64,000 nt of DNA from positions 124,001 through 188,000 of the forward strand of contig NZ_SOHE01000016.1 in NCBI RefSeq assembly GCF_004403305.1. Direction: 5' to 3'. The stretch is from Cryobacterium frigoriphilum (GTDB taxonomy: Bacteria > Actinomycetota > Actinomycetes > Actinomycetales > Microbacteriaceae). The notes beneath the pieces are model-generated. The model did not search any database, had not been told where the DNA came from, and saw only the letters and a program-made list of their open reading frames with translations. This document shows, piece by piece, positions 16,422-25,285 of the stretch. Each line of letters opens with the position of its first letter. Within the stretch, counting starts at the first letter, position 1. The position numbers were made by a program, and so were the translations under genes.

Positions 16422-16494
16422 AGGGTGGTGGCTCAATTGGTAGAGCAGCGGTCTCCAAAACCGCAGGTTGCAGGTTCGAGTCCTGTCCGCCCTG
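16422..16494 (+). tRNA. tRNA-Trp (CCA anticodon)
   Basis: A full cloverleaf can be drawn. The acceptor stem AGGGTGG pairs with CCGCCCT, with discriminator G. The D arm contains GCTCAATTGGTAGAGC, and the anticodon stem GCGGT/ACCGC encloses loop CTCCAAA with anticodon CCA at 16455-16457. The T arm is CAGGTTCGAGTCCTG. The 3' CCA is not fully encoded. tRNA-Trp directly before secE is a conserved actinobacterial arrangement. Confidence 0.95.
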
Positions 16495-16536
16495 CAAGCC
16501 GGTGGTAAATCTGTCGGCCCAGGAAAGGTGTGACTG

Positions 16537-16809
16537 GTGGCCCGAAAAGTTGTCGACGAACCCAGCGAGGAAGTCGTCGCGAACGCGAAGATTGCCCGCG
16601 ACGCCAAACGTGGACCCTTCGCCCGGCTGTCCTTGTTCTTCAAACAGGTCATTGCCGAACTGAAGAAGGTCGTCACCCCGACCCGGAAAGAACTTTTCAG
16701 CTACACCGGCGTCGTGCTGGTCTTCGTGGTCATCATGATGGCCATCGTGTCCGGATTCGACTGGGTGTTCGCCCTCGTCGTGACGTATGTGTTCGGAACG
16801 CCGAGCTAA
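16537..16809 (+). CDS. secE: preprotein translocase subunit SecE
   Basis: A 90-residue protein. The amphipathic segment FKQVIAELKKVVTPTRKEL is the conserved SecE cytoplasmic region, followed by a single membrane helix (about 57-85). SecE clamps the SecY channel. The start is GTG with AGGAAAGGTG about 7 bases upstream. It lies between tRNA-Trp and nusG, the usual order. Confidence 0.96.
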   Translation: MARKVVDEPSEEVVANAKIARDAKRGPFARLSLFFKQVIAELKKVVTPTRKELFSYTGVVLVFVVIMMAIVSGFDWVFALVVTYVFGTPS

Positions 16810-16910
16810 CACTGCCCTGGCCCGGGCCTAACCGCCGTGGCCGCAGCCGCTCCGCCCCGAACGATAGACGAACAATCGATTGACGAACAATAGAGAAGGA
16901 TTGAATTTTA

Positions 16911-17867
16911 GTGACTGAGACGAAGCACGACGATGTCGACTGGGCGACCGCTGCCGAGCAGTCCTCCGAAGAGGACGAAGCGCAGGAGGGCAACACCCTC
17001 GCTGCCGCCGAAGACTCCGTAGAGGCCTCCGAAGAAGCCGCCGTTCACGTCATCGACGAGTCCGCCGGGGTAGAGGTCAACCTCGACGCCGCACTTGACG
17101 CGCTCGCCGAGTCCACCGATCCCGAAGCCGACGCGATCGTCGACGACGCACTCGACATCGATTCCGCCGACGAGGCCGACGCCTCCGTCGAAGCCGTTAC
17201 CGATGAAGAAGAGACCGTCGAAGCAGACGCCGCCGACGCCGAGCCGGCCGAGGTCGACCCGTACGCTGCGTTCCGCGCCGAACTGCGCATGATGCCCGGC
17301 AAGTGGTTCGTCATCCACTCCTACGCCGGCTTCGAGCGTCGTGTGAAGTCGAACATCGAGAACCGCAAGCAGTCACTCGGCATGGAAGATTTCATCTACC
17401 AGTGCGAGGTCCCGATGGAAGACGTCGTCGAGATCAAGAACGGCCAGCGCAAGATGGTCACCCGCGTGCGCATCCCCGGATACGTGCTCGTGCGCATGGA
17501 CCTCAACGAGGACAGCTGGTCGGTTGTTCGTCACACCCCCGGTGTCACGGGCTTCGTGGGCAACGCCCACAACCCGACCCCGCTGCGCTTCGAAGAGTCC
17601 TTCGGCATGCTCAAGGGCCTCGTCGAGATCGCCGAAGCTCCGGTAAGCAAGTCCGGCACCCCCGGCAAGAGCGCCCAGCGCGTCATCGCCGCGGAGATCG
17701 ACTACGAGATCGGCGAGACCATCACGATCAAGGAGGGCTCGTTCGCGGGTCTGCCCGGCACGATCAACGAGATCAAGCCCGAGAGCGGCAAGCTCATCGT
17801 GCTCGTCTCGCTCTTCGAGCGCGAAACCCCGGTCGAGCTCAGCTTCGACCAGGTCACCAAGCTTTAG
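16911..17867 (+). CDS. nusG: transcription termination/antitermination factor NusG with acidic N-terminal extension
   Basis: A 318-residue protein; the usual NusG core is about 180 residues. Residues 1-120 are an acidic, low-complexity extension rich in Glu, Asp and Ala. The NusG N-terminal (NGN) domain begins near 124 with [19 protein letters not shown] and continues through [15 protein letters not shown] and [12 protein letters not shown]. The C-terminal KOW domain starts near 260 ([18 protein letters not shown]). It binds RNA polymerase and links it to ribosomes or Rho. GTG start with GAGAAGGA upstream. Such extensions are common in actinobacterial NusG proteins. Confidence 0.96.
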   Translation: MTETKHDDVDWATAAEQSSEEDEAQEGNTLAAAEDSVEASEEAAVHVIDESAGVEVNLDAALDALAESTDPEADAIVDDALDIDSADEADASVEAVTDEEETVEADAADAEPAEVDPYAAFRAELRMMPGKWFVIHSYAGFERRVKSNIENRKQSLGMEDFIYQCEVPMEDVVEIKNGQRKMVTRVRIPGYVLVRMDLNEDSWSVVRHTPGVTGFVGNAHNPTPLRFEESFGMLKGLVEIAEAPVSKSGTPGKSAQRVIAAEIDYEIGETITIKEGSFAGLPGTINEIKPESGKLIVLVSLFERETPVELSFDQVTKL

Positions 17868-17873
17868 CCGGGT

Positions 17874-17910
17874 AGCCGACGGATGCCCCGCGCCGGGGCA
17901 TCCGTCGGCT
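17874..17910 (+). terminator. 17-bp perfect hairpin between nusG and rplK
   Basis: Arm 17874-17890 (AGCCGACGGATGCCCCG) pairs perfectly with 17894-17910 around a 3-base loop. There is no T-tract, so it may be a pause, an attenuator or a Rho-assisted terminator, or an RNA structure in the rplKA leader. Both arms contain the frequent GGATGCC/GGCATCC word. Confidence 0.6.
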
Positions 17911-17993
17911 CACGGTTTACACACCACCGGGGCCCATCCGGGCCACCGGGAGAGCAGTTCGTCTGCTCGAACATCACAACGTAAGGAAGAACA

Positions 17994-18425
17994 ATGGCAC
18001 CGAAGAAGAAGGTTACCGGTCTGATCAAGCTTCAGATCAAGGCCGGCGCCGCGAACCCCGCACCCCCCATCGGCCCGGCCCTCGGCCAGCACGGTGTGAA
18101 CATCATGGAGTTCTGCAAGGCGTACAACGCAGCGACCGAAGCCCAGCGCGGCAACGTCATCCCCGTCGAGATCACCGTCTACGACGACCGCTCCTTCACC
18201 TTCATCCTGAAGACCCCGCCCGCCGCGGAGCTCATCAAGAAGGCCGCCGGAGTCGCCAAGGGCAGCGGAACCCCGCACACCGTCAAGGTTGCCAAGCTCA
18301 CGCAGGCCCAGGTTCGCGAAATCGCCGAGATGAAGATGGTTGACCTCAACGCCAACGACATCGACGCCGCCGCGAAGATCATCGCAGGAACCGCCCGCTC
18401 CATGGGCGTTACGGTCGAGGCTTAA
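17994..18425 (+). CDS. rplK: 50S ribosomal protein L11
   Basis: A 143-residue L11. Typical features are the N-terminal [24 protein letters not shown] and [15 protein letters not shown], and the RNA-binding C-terminal domain with [20 protein letters not shown]. It forms the GTPase-associated centre with 23S rRNA. ATG preceded by AAGGAAGA. It is followed by rplA in the same operon. Confidence 0.98.
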   Translation: MAPKKKVTGLIKLQIKAGAANPAPPIGPALGQHGVNIMEFCKAYNAATEAQRGNVIPVEITVYDDRSFTFILKTPPAAELIKKAAGVAKGSGTPHTVKVAKLTQAQVREIAEMKMVDLNANDIDAAAKIIAGTARSMGVTVEA

Positions 18426-18525
18426 TCTCGACATCCCCCGGGTGACAACAAGTCACTCGTTAGCAGTTCGTGGAAGAGCCTGCCAGGTTCACGAAAACCA
18501 CATTCCCCAGTACAGGAGATTCACC

Positions 18526-19215
18526 ATGGCAACAAAGTCAAAGGCCTACCGCGCCTCTGCCGAGAAAATCGGCGAAGACACGTTCTACACCCCCGCAGCA
18601 GCCGTCGCGCTCGCCAAGGAAACCGGCTCCGCCAAGTTCAACTCGACCGTTGAGGTCGCCCTGCGCCTCGGCGTCGACCCCCGCAAGGCAGACCAGATGG
18701 TTCGCGGAACCGTCATTTTGCCCCACGGCACCGGCCGCACCGCCCGCGTCATCGTCTTCGCAACCGGCCCCGCCGCCGAAGCAGCAATCGCAGCCGGCGC
18801 CGACGAGGTTGGTGGCGACGAGCTCATCGAGAAGGTAGCCGCCGGTTACACCTCCTTCGACTCCGCCGTGTCGACCCCCGAGCTCATGGGTAAGGTCGGT
18901 CGTCTCGGAAAGGTCCTCGGCCCGCGTGGCCTCATGCCGAACCCGAAGACCGGCACCGTGACGCCCGACGTCGCCAAGGCCGTGTCCGACATCAAGGGCG
19001 GAAAGATCGAATTCCGCGTTGACAAGCACTCCAACGTGCACTTCGTCGTTGGCAAGGCGTCGTTCTCCGTTGAGCAGCTCAACGAGAACATCTCCGCCGC
19101 CCTCGAAGAGGTCGTTCGCCTGAAGCCGAGCTCTTCCAAGGGCCGTTACATCACCAAGGGCGTCGTCTCGACGACCTTCGGCCCGGGCATCCAGCTCGAC
19201 GTCAACAGCATCTAA
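18526..19215 (+). CDS. rplA: 50S ribosomal protein L1
   Basis: A 229-residue L1. It contains [44 protein letters not shown] and [12 protein letters not shown], all standard L1 signatures. ATG 18526 with AGGAGA upstream; an open frame extending to 18340 overlaps rplK and is not coding. In many bacteria L1 represses its own operon by binding the mRNA. The gene is followed by a strong terminator, and rplJ/rplL are not next but 25 kb downstream. Confidence 0.98.
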   Translation: MATKSKAYRASAEKIGEDTFYTPAAAVALAKETGSAKFNSTVEVALRLGVDPRKADQMVRGTVILPHGTGRTARVIVFATGPAAEAAIAAGADEVGGDELIEKVAAGYTSFDSAVSTPELMGKVGRLGKVLGPRGLMPNPKTGTVTPDVAKAVSDIKGGKIEFRVDKHSNVHFVVGKASFSVEQLNENISAALEEVVRLKPSSSKGRYITKGVVSTTFGPGIQLDVNSI

Positions 19216-19226
19216 GTAATACTTCG

Positions 19227-19263
19227 AAAGCAGGGCCCGTCTTCGGACGGGCCCTGCTTTTTT
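19227..19263 (+). terminator. Rho-independent terminator of rplKA
   Basis: A stem of 15 base pairs (19227-19241 with 19246-19260), capped by a TTCG tetraloop, ends in a T-tract running to 19263. It follows the rplA stop by 12 bases. Confidence 0.95.
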
Positions 19264-19270
19264 GTGTCCC

Positions 19271-19399
19271 GCTGGTTGAGCAGCGAGGGGCGAGCGTGTC
19301 GAAACCGGGTGAGCCGACCTCGAGGATCGGCGTGCGGGGTTTCGACCAGCGCGCTGCGCGCGCAGGCTCAACCAGCGAGGGGCGAGCGTGTCGAAACCC
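19271..19399. repeat. dispersed GCTGGTTGAG/TCGAAACC repeat
   Basis: Contains GCTGGTTGAGC at 19271 and a direct repeat CAGCGAGGGGCGAGCGTG..TCGAAACC at 19281-19306 and 19373-19398, with an inverted GGTTTCGACCAGC between them. The end words match the 122-base tandem array at 24541-25259, so this is an isolated, diverged member. Repeats of this type are widespread between genes in actinobacteria. Confidence 0.75.
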
Positions 19400-19425
19400 G
19401 GCGGGCCGATCCTCAGAGCCTGGGG

Positions 19426-20859
19426 TCAGCCGATGTAGCTCATGACGTGCTTGAGCCGGGTGTAGTCCTCGAGGCCGTACATCGAGAGGTCCTTGCCGTA
19501 GCCGGAGTGCTTGAAGCCGCCGTGCGGCATCTCGGCCACGAGCGGAATGTGTGTGTTGATCCAGACGCAGCCGAAGTCGAGGTTCTTCGCCATGCGCATC
19601 GCGGTGCCGTGGTTGCTCGTCCAGACGGATGACGCCAGCCCGTACTGCACATCGTTCGCCCAGGTCAGTGCCTGCGCCTCGTCGGTGAACTTCTGCGCCG
19701 TGATGACGGGGCCGAAGATCTCGTTCTGCACCGCCGCATCCGCTTGCCGCAGGTTGGCGACGATGGTCGCCTCGTGAAAGTAGCCGCGCGTGCCCTGGCG
19801 GTGACCGCCGAGCGCGAGCGTGGCATGGTCGGGCAGGCCCGCAACAACGGCCTCGACCCGGGCGAGCTGGTCGGCGCTCGACAACGCGCCGTACAGAATG
19901 TCCTCCTCGAGCGGTGCGCCGGTGCGGGCGTTGTCGCGGGAGTACTCGGCGAGGGCGGCGACGAACTCGTCGTGGATGCCCTCCTGAACGAGCAGCCGGG
20001 TGGCGGCGGTGCAGTCCTGGCCGCCGTTGTAGAAGGCGGCGGCGCTGATGCCGGCGACGGCCAGCTCGATGTCGGCGTCGTTGAAGACGATCACCGGGGC
20101 CTTACCGCCGAGTTCCAGGTGTACGCGCTTCACGTCGAGGGCCGCCGCGCCGGCGACCTCCATGCCGGCCCGCACCGATCCGGTGATCGAGACCAACTGC
20201 GGCACCGGGTTGGTGACCAGCGCGCGGCCGGTACTGCGGTCGCCGGTCACGACATTGAACGTACCGGCGGGCAGAAACTCGGCGGCGATCTCGGCCATCA
20301 GCAGGGTGGAGACCGGGGTGGAGTCCGACGGCTTCAGCACGACGGTATTGCCGGCGGCGAGGGCGGGAGCGATCTTCCACATCGCCATCATCATCGGGTA
20401 GTTCCACGGCGTGACCTGGCCGACGACGCCGATCGGCTCTCGCCGCACGAACGAGGTGTGGTCCTTCATATACTCGCCGCCGGACTTGCCCTCGAGCAGG
20501 CGGGCGGCGCCGGCGAAGAAGCGCAGCTGGTCGACCATCATGTCAACCTCTTCGGCGACGAGGTTCGGGCGGGGCTTGCCGGTGTTCTCGCTCTCCACAT
20601 CGGCGAGTTCCTCCGAGCGGCCTTCGAGCGCGTCGGCGAATTTCAGCAGCGCGTGCTGGCGCTGGCCCGGGGTGGTGTCGCCCCAGGTCTCGAAGGCGGT
20701 GGCCGCCGCCGAGTACGCGTCAGCGACATCCGCTTCGCTCGAAATCGGGCTGTGGGCGTAAACCTCTTCGGTCGCCGGGTTGATGATGTCGAGTTGCTCG
20801 GTCGCGCTCGACGCAACGTAGTCGCCGTTCACGAAATTCTGGAGTTCACGGATTTGCAT
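19426..20859 (-). CDS. aldehyde dehydrogenase (gamma-aminobutyraldehyde dehydrogenase type)
   Basis: A 477-residue NAD(P)-dependent aldehyde dehydrogenase. Landmarks are TPWNYPMMMAMWKIAPALAAGN (the oxyanion Asn and the Lys helix), SITGSVRAGMEV, HLELGGKAPVIV with the catalytic Glu, and GQDCTAATR with the catalytic Cys. Similarity to PatD-type enzymes, which oxidise 4-aminobutanal in putrescine breakdown, is my best guess; betaine-aldehyde dehydrogenase is an alternative. I chose ATG 20859 (MQIRELQNFVNGDYV), preceded by AAAGGT; a longer frame starts at 20982. No aminotransferase or permease partner lies next to it. Confidence 0.88.
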   Translation of the reverse strand: MQIRELQNFVNGDYVASSATEQLDIINPATEEVYAHSPISSEADVADAYSAAATAFETWGDTTPGQRQHALLKFADALEGRSEELADVESENTGKPRPNLVAEEVDMMVDQLRFFAGAARLLEGKSGGEYMKDHTSFVRREPIGVVGQVTPWNYPMMMAMWKIAPALAAGNTVVLKPSDSTPVSTLLMAEIAAEFLPAGTFNVVTGDRSTGRALVTNPVPQLVSITGSVRAGMEVAGAAALDVKRVHLELGGKAPVIVFNDADIELAVAGISAAAFYNGGQDCTAATRLLVQEGIHDEFVAALAEYSRDNARTGAPLEEDILYGALSSADQLARVEAVVAGLPDHATLALGGHRQGTRGYFHEATIVANLRQADAAVQNEIFGPVITAQKFTDEAQALTWANDVQYGLASSVWTSNHGTAMRMAKNLDFGCVWINTHIPLVAEMPHGGFKHSGYGKDLSMYGLEDYTRLKHVMSYIG

Positions 20860-20993
20860 AACTGACCTTTCGAGGCATCGTTGACCGCTGAAGACTGTAG
20901 GCCGACGATACCCCAGATCGCTCGCGCAGAAGGGGCCTCGGACGGGGGGAGCGCCCGGCACGTTCCCGAAACAATCCCGCAACAGGGCGGCAG

Positions 20994-20999
20994 TACGCT
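20994..20999 (+). promoter_or_regulatory. -10 hexamer of a predicted leaderless promoter
   Basis: TACGCT is followed by exactly 6 bases (CGCATC) and ATG 21006. No ribosome-binding site intervenes. Confidence 0.55.
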
Positions 21000-21005
21000 C
21001 GCATC

Positions 21006-22730
21006 ATGGTTGACCTGTTCGCCGGTTACGGCGCCACTGCACGAGAACGTTCCCGGCGCGGCGCGCCCACGGCGTGGGACGAAATGTTCCCCGACCCGAC
21101 CTCGCTGACGCCGCTGGAGACCCGCGCCGCCTATAAGGACGTCTTCGGCGCCCTGGCGCGCATGACCCAGGAAGATTTACGCGGGCGAGCGGATGCCCTG
21201 GCGGATTCTTACCTAGCCCAGGGCGTCACGTTCGACTTCGCCGGCGAAGAGCGGCCGTTTCCGCTCGATGCCGTGCCGCGCGTCATCGAACAACAGGAAT
21301 GGATCGGGGTCGAGGCCGGCATCAAACAGCGCGTCCTCGCGCTCGAGGCCTTTCTCGACGACATCTACGGGCCGCAGGCCGCGGTGCGCGACGGAGTGAT
21401 CCCGGCGGCGCTGATCAGCTCCTCGAAGCATTTCCATCGGCAGGCAGCCGGCATCGTCTCGGCGAACAACGTGCGCATCCAGGTCTCGGGCATCGACCTG
21501 ATTCGCGACGAAAAGGGGGCCTGGCGAGTACTCGAAGACAACGTGCGGGTGCCGAGCGGCGTCAGCTACGTCATCTCCAACCGGCGGGTGATGGCGCAGA
21601 CACTGCCCGAACTGTTCTCGTCGATGCGCATCCGCCCGGTCGGCGACTATCCCAACAAACTGCTGCAGGCCCTGCGCGCGTGCGCCCCGGCCGGCGGTGA
21701 CGACCCCAACATCGTGGTGCTGACCCCGGGCATCTACAACTCCGCCTACTTCGAACACACCCTGCTGGCCCGCCTGATGGGCGTGGAACTGGTCGAGGGC
21801 CGCGACCTGTTCTGCTCGGGCGGCAAGGTCTGGATGCGCACGACCGCCGGCCCGACCCGGGTCGACGTGATCTACCGGCGGGTCGACGACGAGTTTCTCG
21901 ACCCGCTGCAGTTTCGGGCCGACTCGCAGCTTGGCTCACCGGGAATCATGCTCGCCGCCCGGCTCGGCAACGTCACGATCGCCAACGCGGTCGGCAACGG
22001 CGTCGCCGACGACAAGCTCGTGTACACCTACCTGCCCGACCTCATCAAGTACTACCTGGGGCAGGAGGCGATTCTGCCCAACGTCGACACCTGGCGCCTC
22101 GAAGACCCGGGCGCCCTCGAAGAGGTGCTCGACCGCCTCGACGAACTCGTCGTGAAACCGGTCGACGGTTCCGGCGGCAAGGGCCTGGTCGTCGGCCCGG
22201 CCGCCTCGAAGACCGAGCTGGCCGCCCTGCGCGCGCAGCTCATCACGGATCCGCGCGGCTGGATCGCCCAGCCCGTCGTGCAGCTCTCGACCATCCCGAC
22301 GCTCGTCGACGACGGCCTCCGGCCCCGCCACGCCGACCTGCGGCCCTTCGCGGTCAACGACGGCAGCGACGTCTGGGTGCTGCCCGGCGGCCTGACCCGG
22401 GTCGCGCTGCCCGAGGGGGAACTCGTCGTGAACTCCAGCCAGGGCGGCGGCTCGAAGGACACCTGGGTGCTGGGCCTGGAACGCGACTTCGTGACCGGAT
22501 CCGACATGGACAGTGCCCGTGACAGTGACAGTGCCCACGACATCGCCGGCCTCGTGGCCGAGCAGGCCGCGAACACCCACGGCACGCCGACCCAGTCGAT
22601 TCCCGTCATTGGCCACACGAGCGGCCAAACCGTCGATCACTCGCCGGAAGACCGTCCGCGAGACCGCGACCAGCAGGAGCAACAGCAGCAGTCGCGGCAG
22701 CAACCCACCCCGGAGGTCAGCACATGCTGA
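21006..22730 (+). CDS. circularly permuted type 2 ATP-grasp protein
   Basis: A 574-residue protein of the DUF404/DUF407 (CP_ATPgrasp) family. Recognisable blocks are YKDVFGALARM, IKQRVLALEAFLDDIYGPQ, RVLEDNVRVPSGVSYVISNRR, PGIYNSAYFEHTLLA, VDVIYRRVDDEFLDPL and the ATP-grasp loop VVKPVDGSGGKGLVVGP. ATP-grasp enzymes join a carboxylate to an amine using ATP. The last about 90 residues are disordered and rich in Gln, Asp and Ser. It overlaps the alpha-E gene by 7 bases, and a transglutaminase-like gene follows. This trio is conserved across many bacteria; the product is not known to me. Confidence 0.9.
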   Translation: MVDLFAGYGATARERSRRGAPTAWDEMFPDPTSLTPLETRAAYKDVFGALARMTQEDLRGRADALADSYLAQGVTFDFAGEERPFPLDAVPRVIEQQEWIGVEAGIKQRVLALEAFLDDIYGPQAAVRDGVIPAALISSSKHFHRQAAGIVSANNVRIQVSGIDLIRDEKGAWRVLEDNVRVPSGVSYVISNRRVMAQTLPELFSSMRIRPVGDYPNKLLQALRACAPAGGDDPNIVVLTPGIYNSAYFEHTLLARLMGVELVEGRDLFCSGGKVWMRTTAGPTRVDVIYRRVDDEFLDPLQFRADSQLGSPGIMLAARLGNVTIANAVGNGVADDKLVYTYLPDLIKYYLGQEAILPNVDTWRLEDPGALEEVLDRLDELVVKPVDGSGGKGLVVGPAASKTELAALRAQLITDPRGWIAQPVVQLSTIPTLVDDGLRPRHADLRPFAVNDGSDVWVLPGGLTRVALPEGELVVNSSQGGGSKDTWVLGLERDFVTGSDMDSARDSDSAHDIAGLVAEQAANTHGTPTQSIPVIGHTSGQTVDHSPEDRPRDRDQQEQQQQSRQQPTPEVSTC

Positions 22731-23653
22731 GTCGCATCGCCGAAAGCTTGTTCTGGATCGGGCGGTACATTGAGCGCAGCGACGGTACCGCGCGCATCCT
22801 CGACGTGCACCTGCAGCTGCTGCTCGAAGACCCGTGGATCGAAGAGAACCTCGCCTGCCGCTCGCTGCTGCAGCTGATGGGTTCGGAGGTTCCGCGGCAG
22901 CAGGGCCTCACGCGGCAAGACGTGCTGGCGAGCCTCGCGATCGACCGCAACAACGCCGCATCCATCGCCTTTTCGCTCGAATCGGCGCGCGAGAACGCCC
23001 GTCGGGCGCGGGAGATCGTGCCGACCGAGCTGTGGGAATGCCTCAACACGACCAAGGTGCGCATGCCGCGCCGGGTCGCGATCGAGAAGACCCACGACTA
23101 TTTCGCCTGGGTGCGCGAGCGCGCCGCCCTCGCGGTGGGAATCGTCGAATCCGGGTCGAGCCGCGACGAAGCCTGGCACTTTTTCACCCTCGGCCGCAGC
23201 CTGGAGCAGGCCGATATGACCGCCCGACTGCTGTCGACCCGCTCGCTCACGCAAGACAGCGGGCCGTCGTGGACGACCATTCTGCGTTCCTGCGGCGCCT
23301 ACGAGTCGTACCTGCGCACCTACCGCGGGGTGCCGTCGGCGCACAACGCGGCCGAATACCTGCTGCTCGACCGGCTGTTTCCGCGTTCGATCCTGTACTC
23401 CGTGTCCCGCGCCGAGCAGTGCCTGCGCGAGATGGAACCGCGCACCGACCGCATCGGGGTCAGCGACCGGGCCCAGCGCATTCTGGGCCGCATCCGCAGC
23501 CAGCTCGAGTATCGGCCGGTCGCCGACGTGCTCGTCGAGCTGCCGGACCAGATGGAGGTCGTGCAGAAGGCCATCAGCACGGCCTCGGAGGCCATCGCGG
23601 AGCGGTACTTTCCGACCCACGCCACCCCCACCTGGACGGGAGAAGCGTCGTGA
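22724..23653 (+). CDS. alpha-E domain-containing protein
   Basis: A 309-residue, mainly helical protein of the DUF403 (Alpha-E) family. It opens with MLSRIAESLFWIGRYIERSD, the family hallmark, and has conserved LEQADMTARLL, SYLRTYRG and LLLDRLFPRSI. The name reflects helices rich in conserved Glu. Its fixed partnership with the CP_ATPgrasp protein suggests a complex. It overlaps the ATP-grasp gene upstream and the transglutaminase gene downstream (GTGA), so all three are translationally coupled. Confidence 0.9.
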   Translation: MLSRIAESLFWIGRYIERSDGTARILDVHLQLLLEDPWIEENLACRSLLQLMGSEVPRQQGLTRQDVLASLAIDRNNAASIAFSLESARENARRAREIVPTELWECLNTTKVRMPRRVAIEKTHDYFAWVRERAALAVGIVESGSSRDEAWHFFTLGRSLEQADMTARLLSTRSLTQDSGPSWTTILRSCGAYESYLRTYRGVPSAHNAAEYLLLDRLFPRSILYSVSRAEQCLREMEPRTDRIGVSDRAQRILGRIRSQLEYRPVADVLVELPDQMEVVQKAISTASEAIAERYFPTHATPTWTGEAS

Positions 23654-24495
23654 ACCGGCTGCGCGTGCGCCACACCACCGGCTATCGCTACCAGGGCGAG
23701 GTCGCCGCGTCGTATAACGAGGCGCGGATGCTGCCGGTCAGCTCGGCCGATCAGTTCGTGCTGCACTCGCACCTCGAGATCTCCCCGGTGTCGAGCAATC
23801 ACACCTACCTCGATTACTGGGGCACCCGGGTGTCGTCGTTCGAGGTGCTGGTGCCGCACGAAGAGCTCACCCTGAGCGCCAACAGCCTCGTTGAGGTGCG
23901 GCCGCGGGCACACCACACGGAGGACGTGCCGTGGGACGCCCTCGCGGCCATGACCGCGCGGTCGACGAGTTCGGTCGAGCACACCTGGCAGACCAAGTTG
24001 ACCGATCCGACGACGGATGTCGCGCAGCTCGCCGCCGAGATCGCGCGTCGGCACTCGAGTCCCACCGACGCGGCGCTCGACATCTGCTCCGTGATCGGCG
24101 ACCGCATGCAGTACGTGCAGGGCGTCACCGGCGTGCACTCGACCGCGAAGGAAGCTTGGACCGACAAGCGCGGAGTGTGCCAGGACATCACCCACATTGC
24201 TCTCGGCGCGCTGCGCTCGGTCGGCATTCCGGCCCGCTATGTCTCGGGCTACCTGCACCCGCGGCCCGAGGCGGAGATCGGCGAGACGGTAACGGGGGAG
24301 TCACACGCCTGGGTCGAGTGGTACTGCGGTGAGTGGCGGGGCTTCGACCCCACCAACCTGATCGACATCGGCGACCGGCACGTGGGGGTGGGCCGCGGCC
24401 GGGACTACAACGACGTGGCTCCGCTGCGCGGCGTGTACGCCGGGTCCTCGGGGTCTCAGCTCTTCGTGACGGTCGAGATCACCCGCGAGGGCTAG
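23650..24495 (+). CDS. transglutaminase-like cysteine protease family protein
   Basis: A 281-residue protein with an N-terminal bacterial transglutaminase-like domain (RLRVRHTTGYRYQGEVAASYNEARM) and a catalytic transglutaminase core: Cys in WTDKRGVCQDITHIALGALR, His in GESHAWVEWYCG and Asp in GFDPTNL. The GTG start at 23650 overlaps the alpha-E stop. Members are predicted amidases or peptidases rather than cross-linkers. With the ATP-grasp ligase this suggests making and removing an amide-linked modification; that is inference. Confidence 0.9.
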   Translation: MNRLRVRHTTGYRYQGEVAASYNEARMLPVSSADQFVLHSHLEISPVSSNHTYLDYWGTRVSSFEVLVPHEELTLSANSLVEVRPRAHHTEDVPWDALAAMTARSTSSVEHTWQTKLTDPTTDVAQLAAEIARRHSSPTDAALDICSVIGDRMQYVQGVTGVHSTAKEAWTDKRGVCQDITHIALGALRSVGIPARYVSGYLHPRPEAEIGETVTGESHAWVEWYCGEWRGFDPTNLIDIGDRHVGVGRGRDYNDVAPLRGVYAGSSGSQLFVTVEITREG

Positions 24496-24507
24496 CGTTC
24501 ACGGCAC

Positions 24508-25259
24508 CCGCTGGTCCCGCTGGTCCCGCTGGTCCCGCTGGTTGAGCCTGCGCGCGTAGCGCGCTGGTCGAAACCTGGCGAGCCGACCCTCGGACTGTGG
24601 GTCGGCTTGCGGGGTTTCGACCGTTCGTGCCTCGCGGCTCAACCAGCGGTGGTCTCCTGCTGGTTGAGCCTGCGCGCATAGCGCGCTGGTCGAAACCTGG
24701 CGAGCCGACCCTCGGACTGTAGGTCGGCTCGGGGGGTATCGACCGCTCGTGCCTCGCGGCTCAACCGGCGGTGGTCTCCTGCTGGTTGAGCCTGCGCGCA
24801 TAGCGCGCTGGTCGAAACCTGGCGAGCTGGCCCTCGGACTGTAGGTCGTCTTGCGGGGTTTCGACCGCTCGTGCCTCGCGGCTCAACCGGCGGTGGTCTC
24901 TCGCTGGTTGAGCCTGCGCGCATAGCGCGCTGGTCGAAACCTGGCGAGCCGACCCTCGGACTCTGGGCCGGCTCGGGGGGATTCGACCGCTCGTGCCTCG
25001 CGGCTCAACCGGCGGTGGTCTCTCGCTGGTTGAGCCTGCGCGCGTAGCGCGCTGGTCGAAACCTGGCGAGCCGACCCTCGGACTGTAGGTCGGCTCGCGG
25101 GGTTTCGACCGCTCGTGCCTCGCGGCTCAACCAGCGGTGGTCTCCTGCTGGTTGAGCCTGCGCGCGTAGCGCGCTGGTCGAAACCTGGCGAGCCGACCCT
25201 CGGACTCTAGGTCGGCTCGCGGGGTTTCGACCGCTCGTGCCTCGCGGCTCGACCAGCGG
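24508..25259. repeat. tandem array of six 122-bp palindromic units
   Basis: The word GTTGAGCCTGCGCGC recurs at 24541, 24663, 24785, 24907, 25029 and 25151, exactly 122 bases apart. Each unit begins CTGGTTGAGCC, has an inner TAGCGCGCTGGTCGAAACC, and ends with the inverse GGTTTCGACC..GGCTCAACC, so it can fold on itself. Units differ by a few substitutions. Immediately before lie four copies of CCGCTGGTC (24508-24540). The gap holds no gene; open frames across it are a by-product of the repeat. Confidence 0.95.
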
Positions 25260-25285
25260 GGCGGCAACGGTGGGTGGGGCGGCAC

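Noticed and set aside
24499..24923. Repeated small open reading frames on the minus strand
   Set aside because: They are generated by the repeat unit itself and have no ribosome site or domain.
24499..25260. CRISPR array
   Set aside because: The 122-base units are contiguous with no unique spacers, and no cas genes are nearby; they are tandem palindromic repeats.
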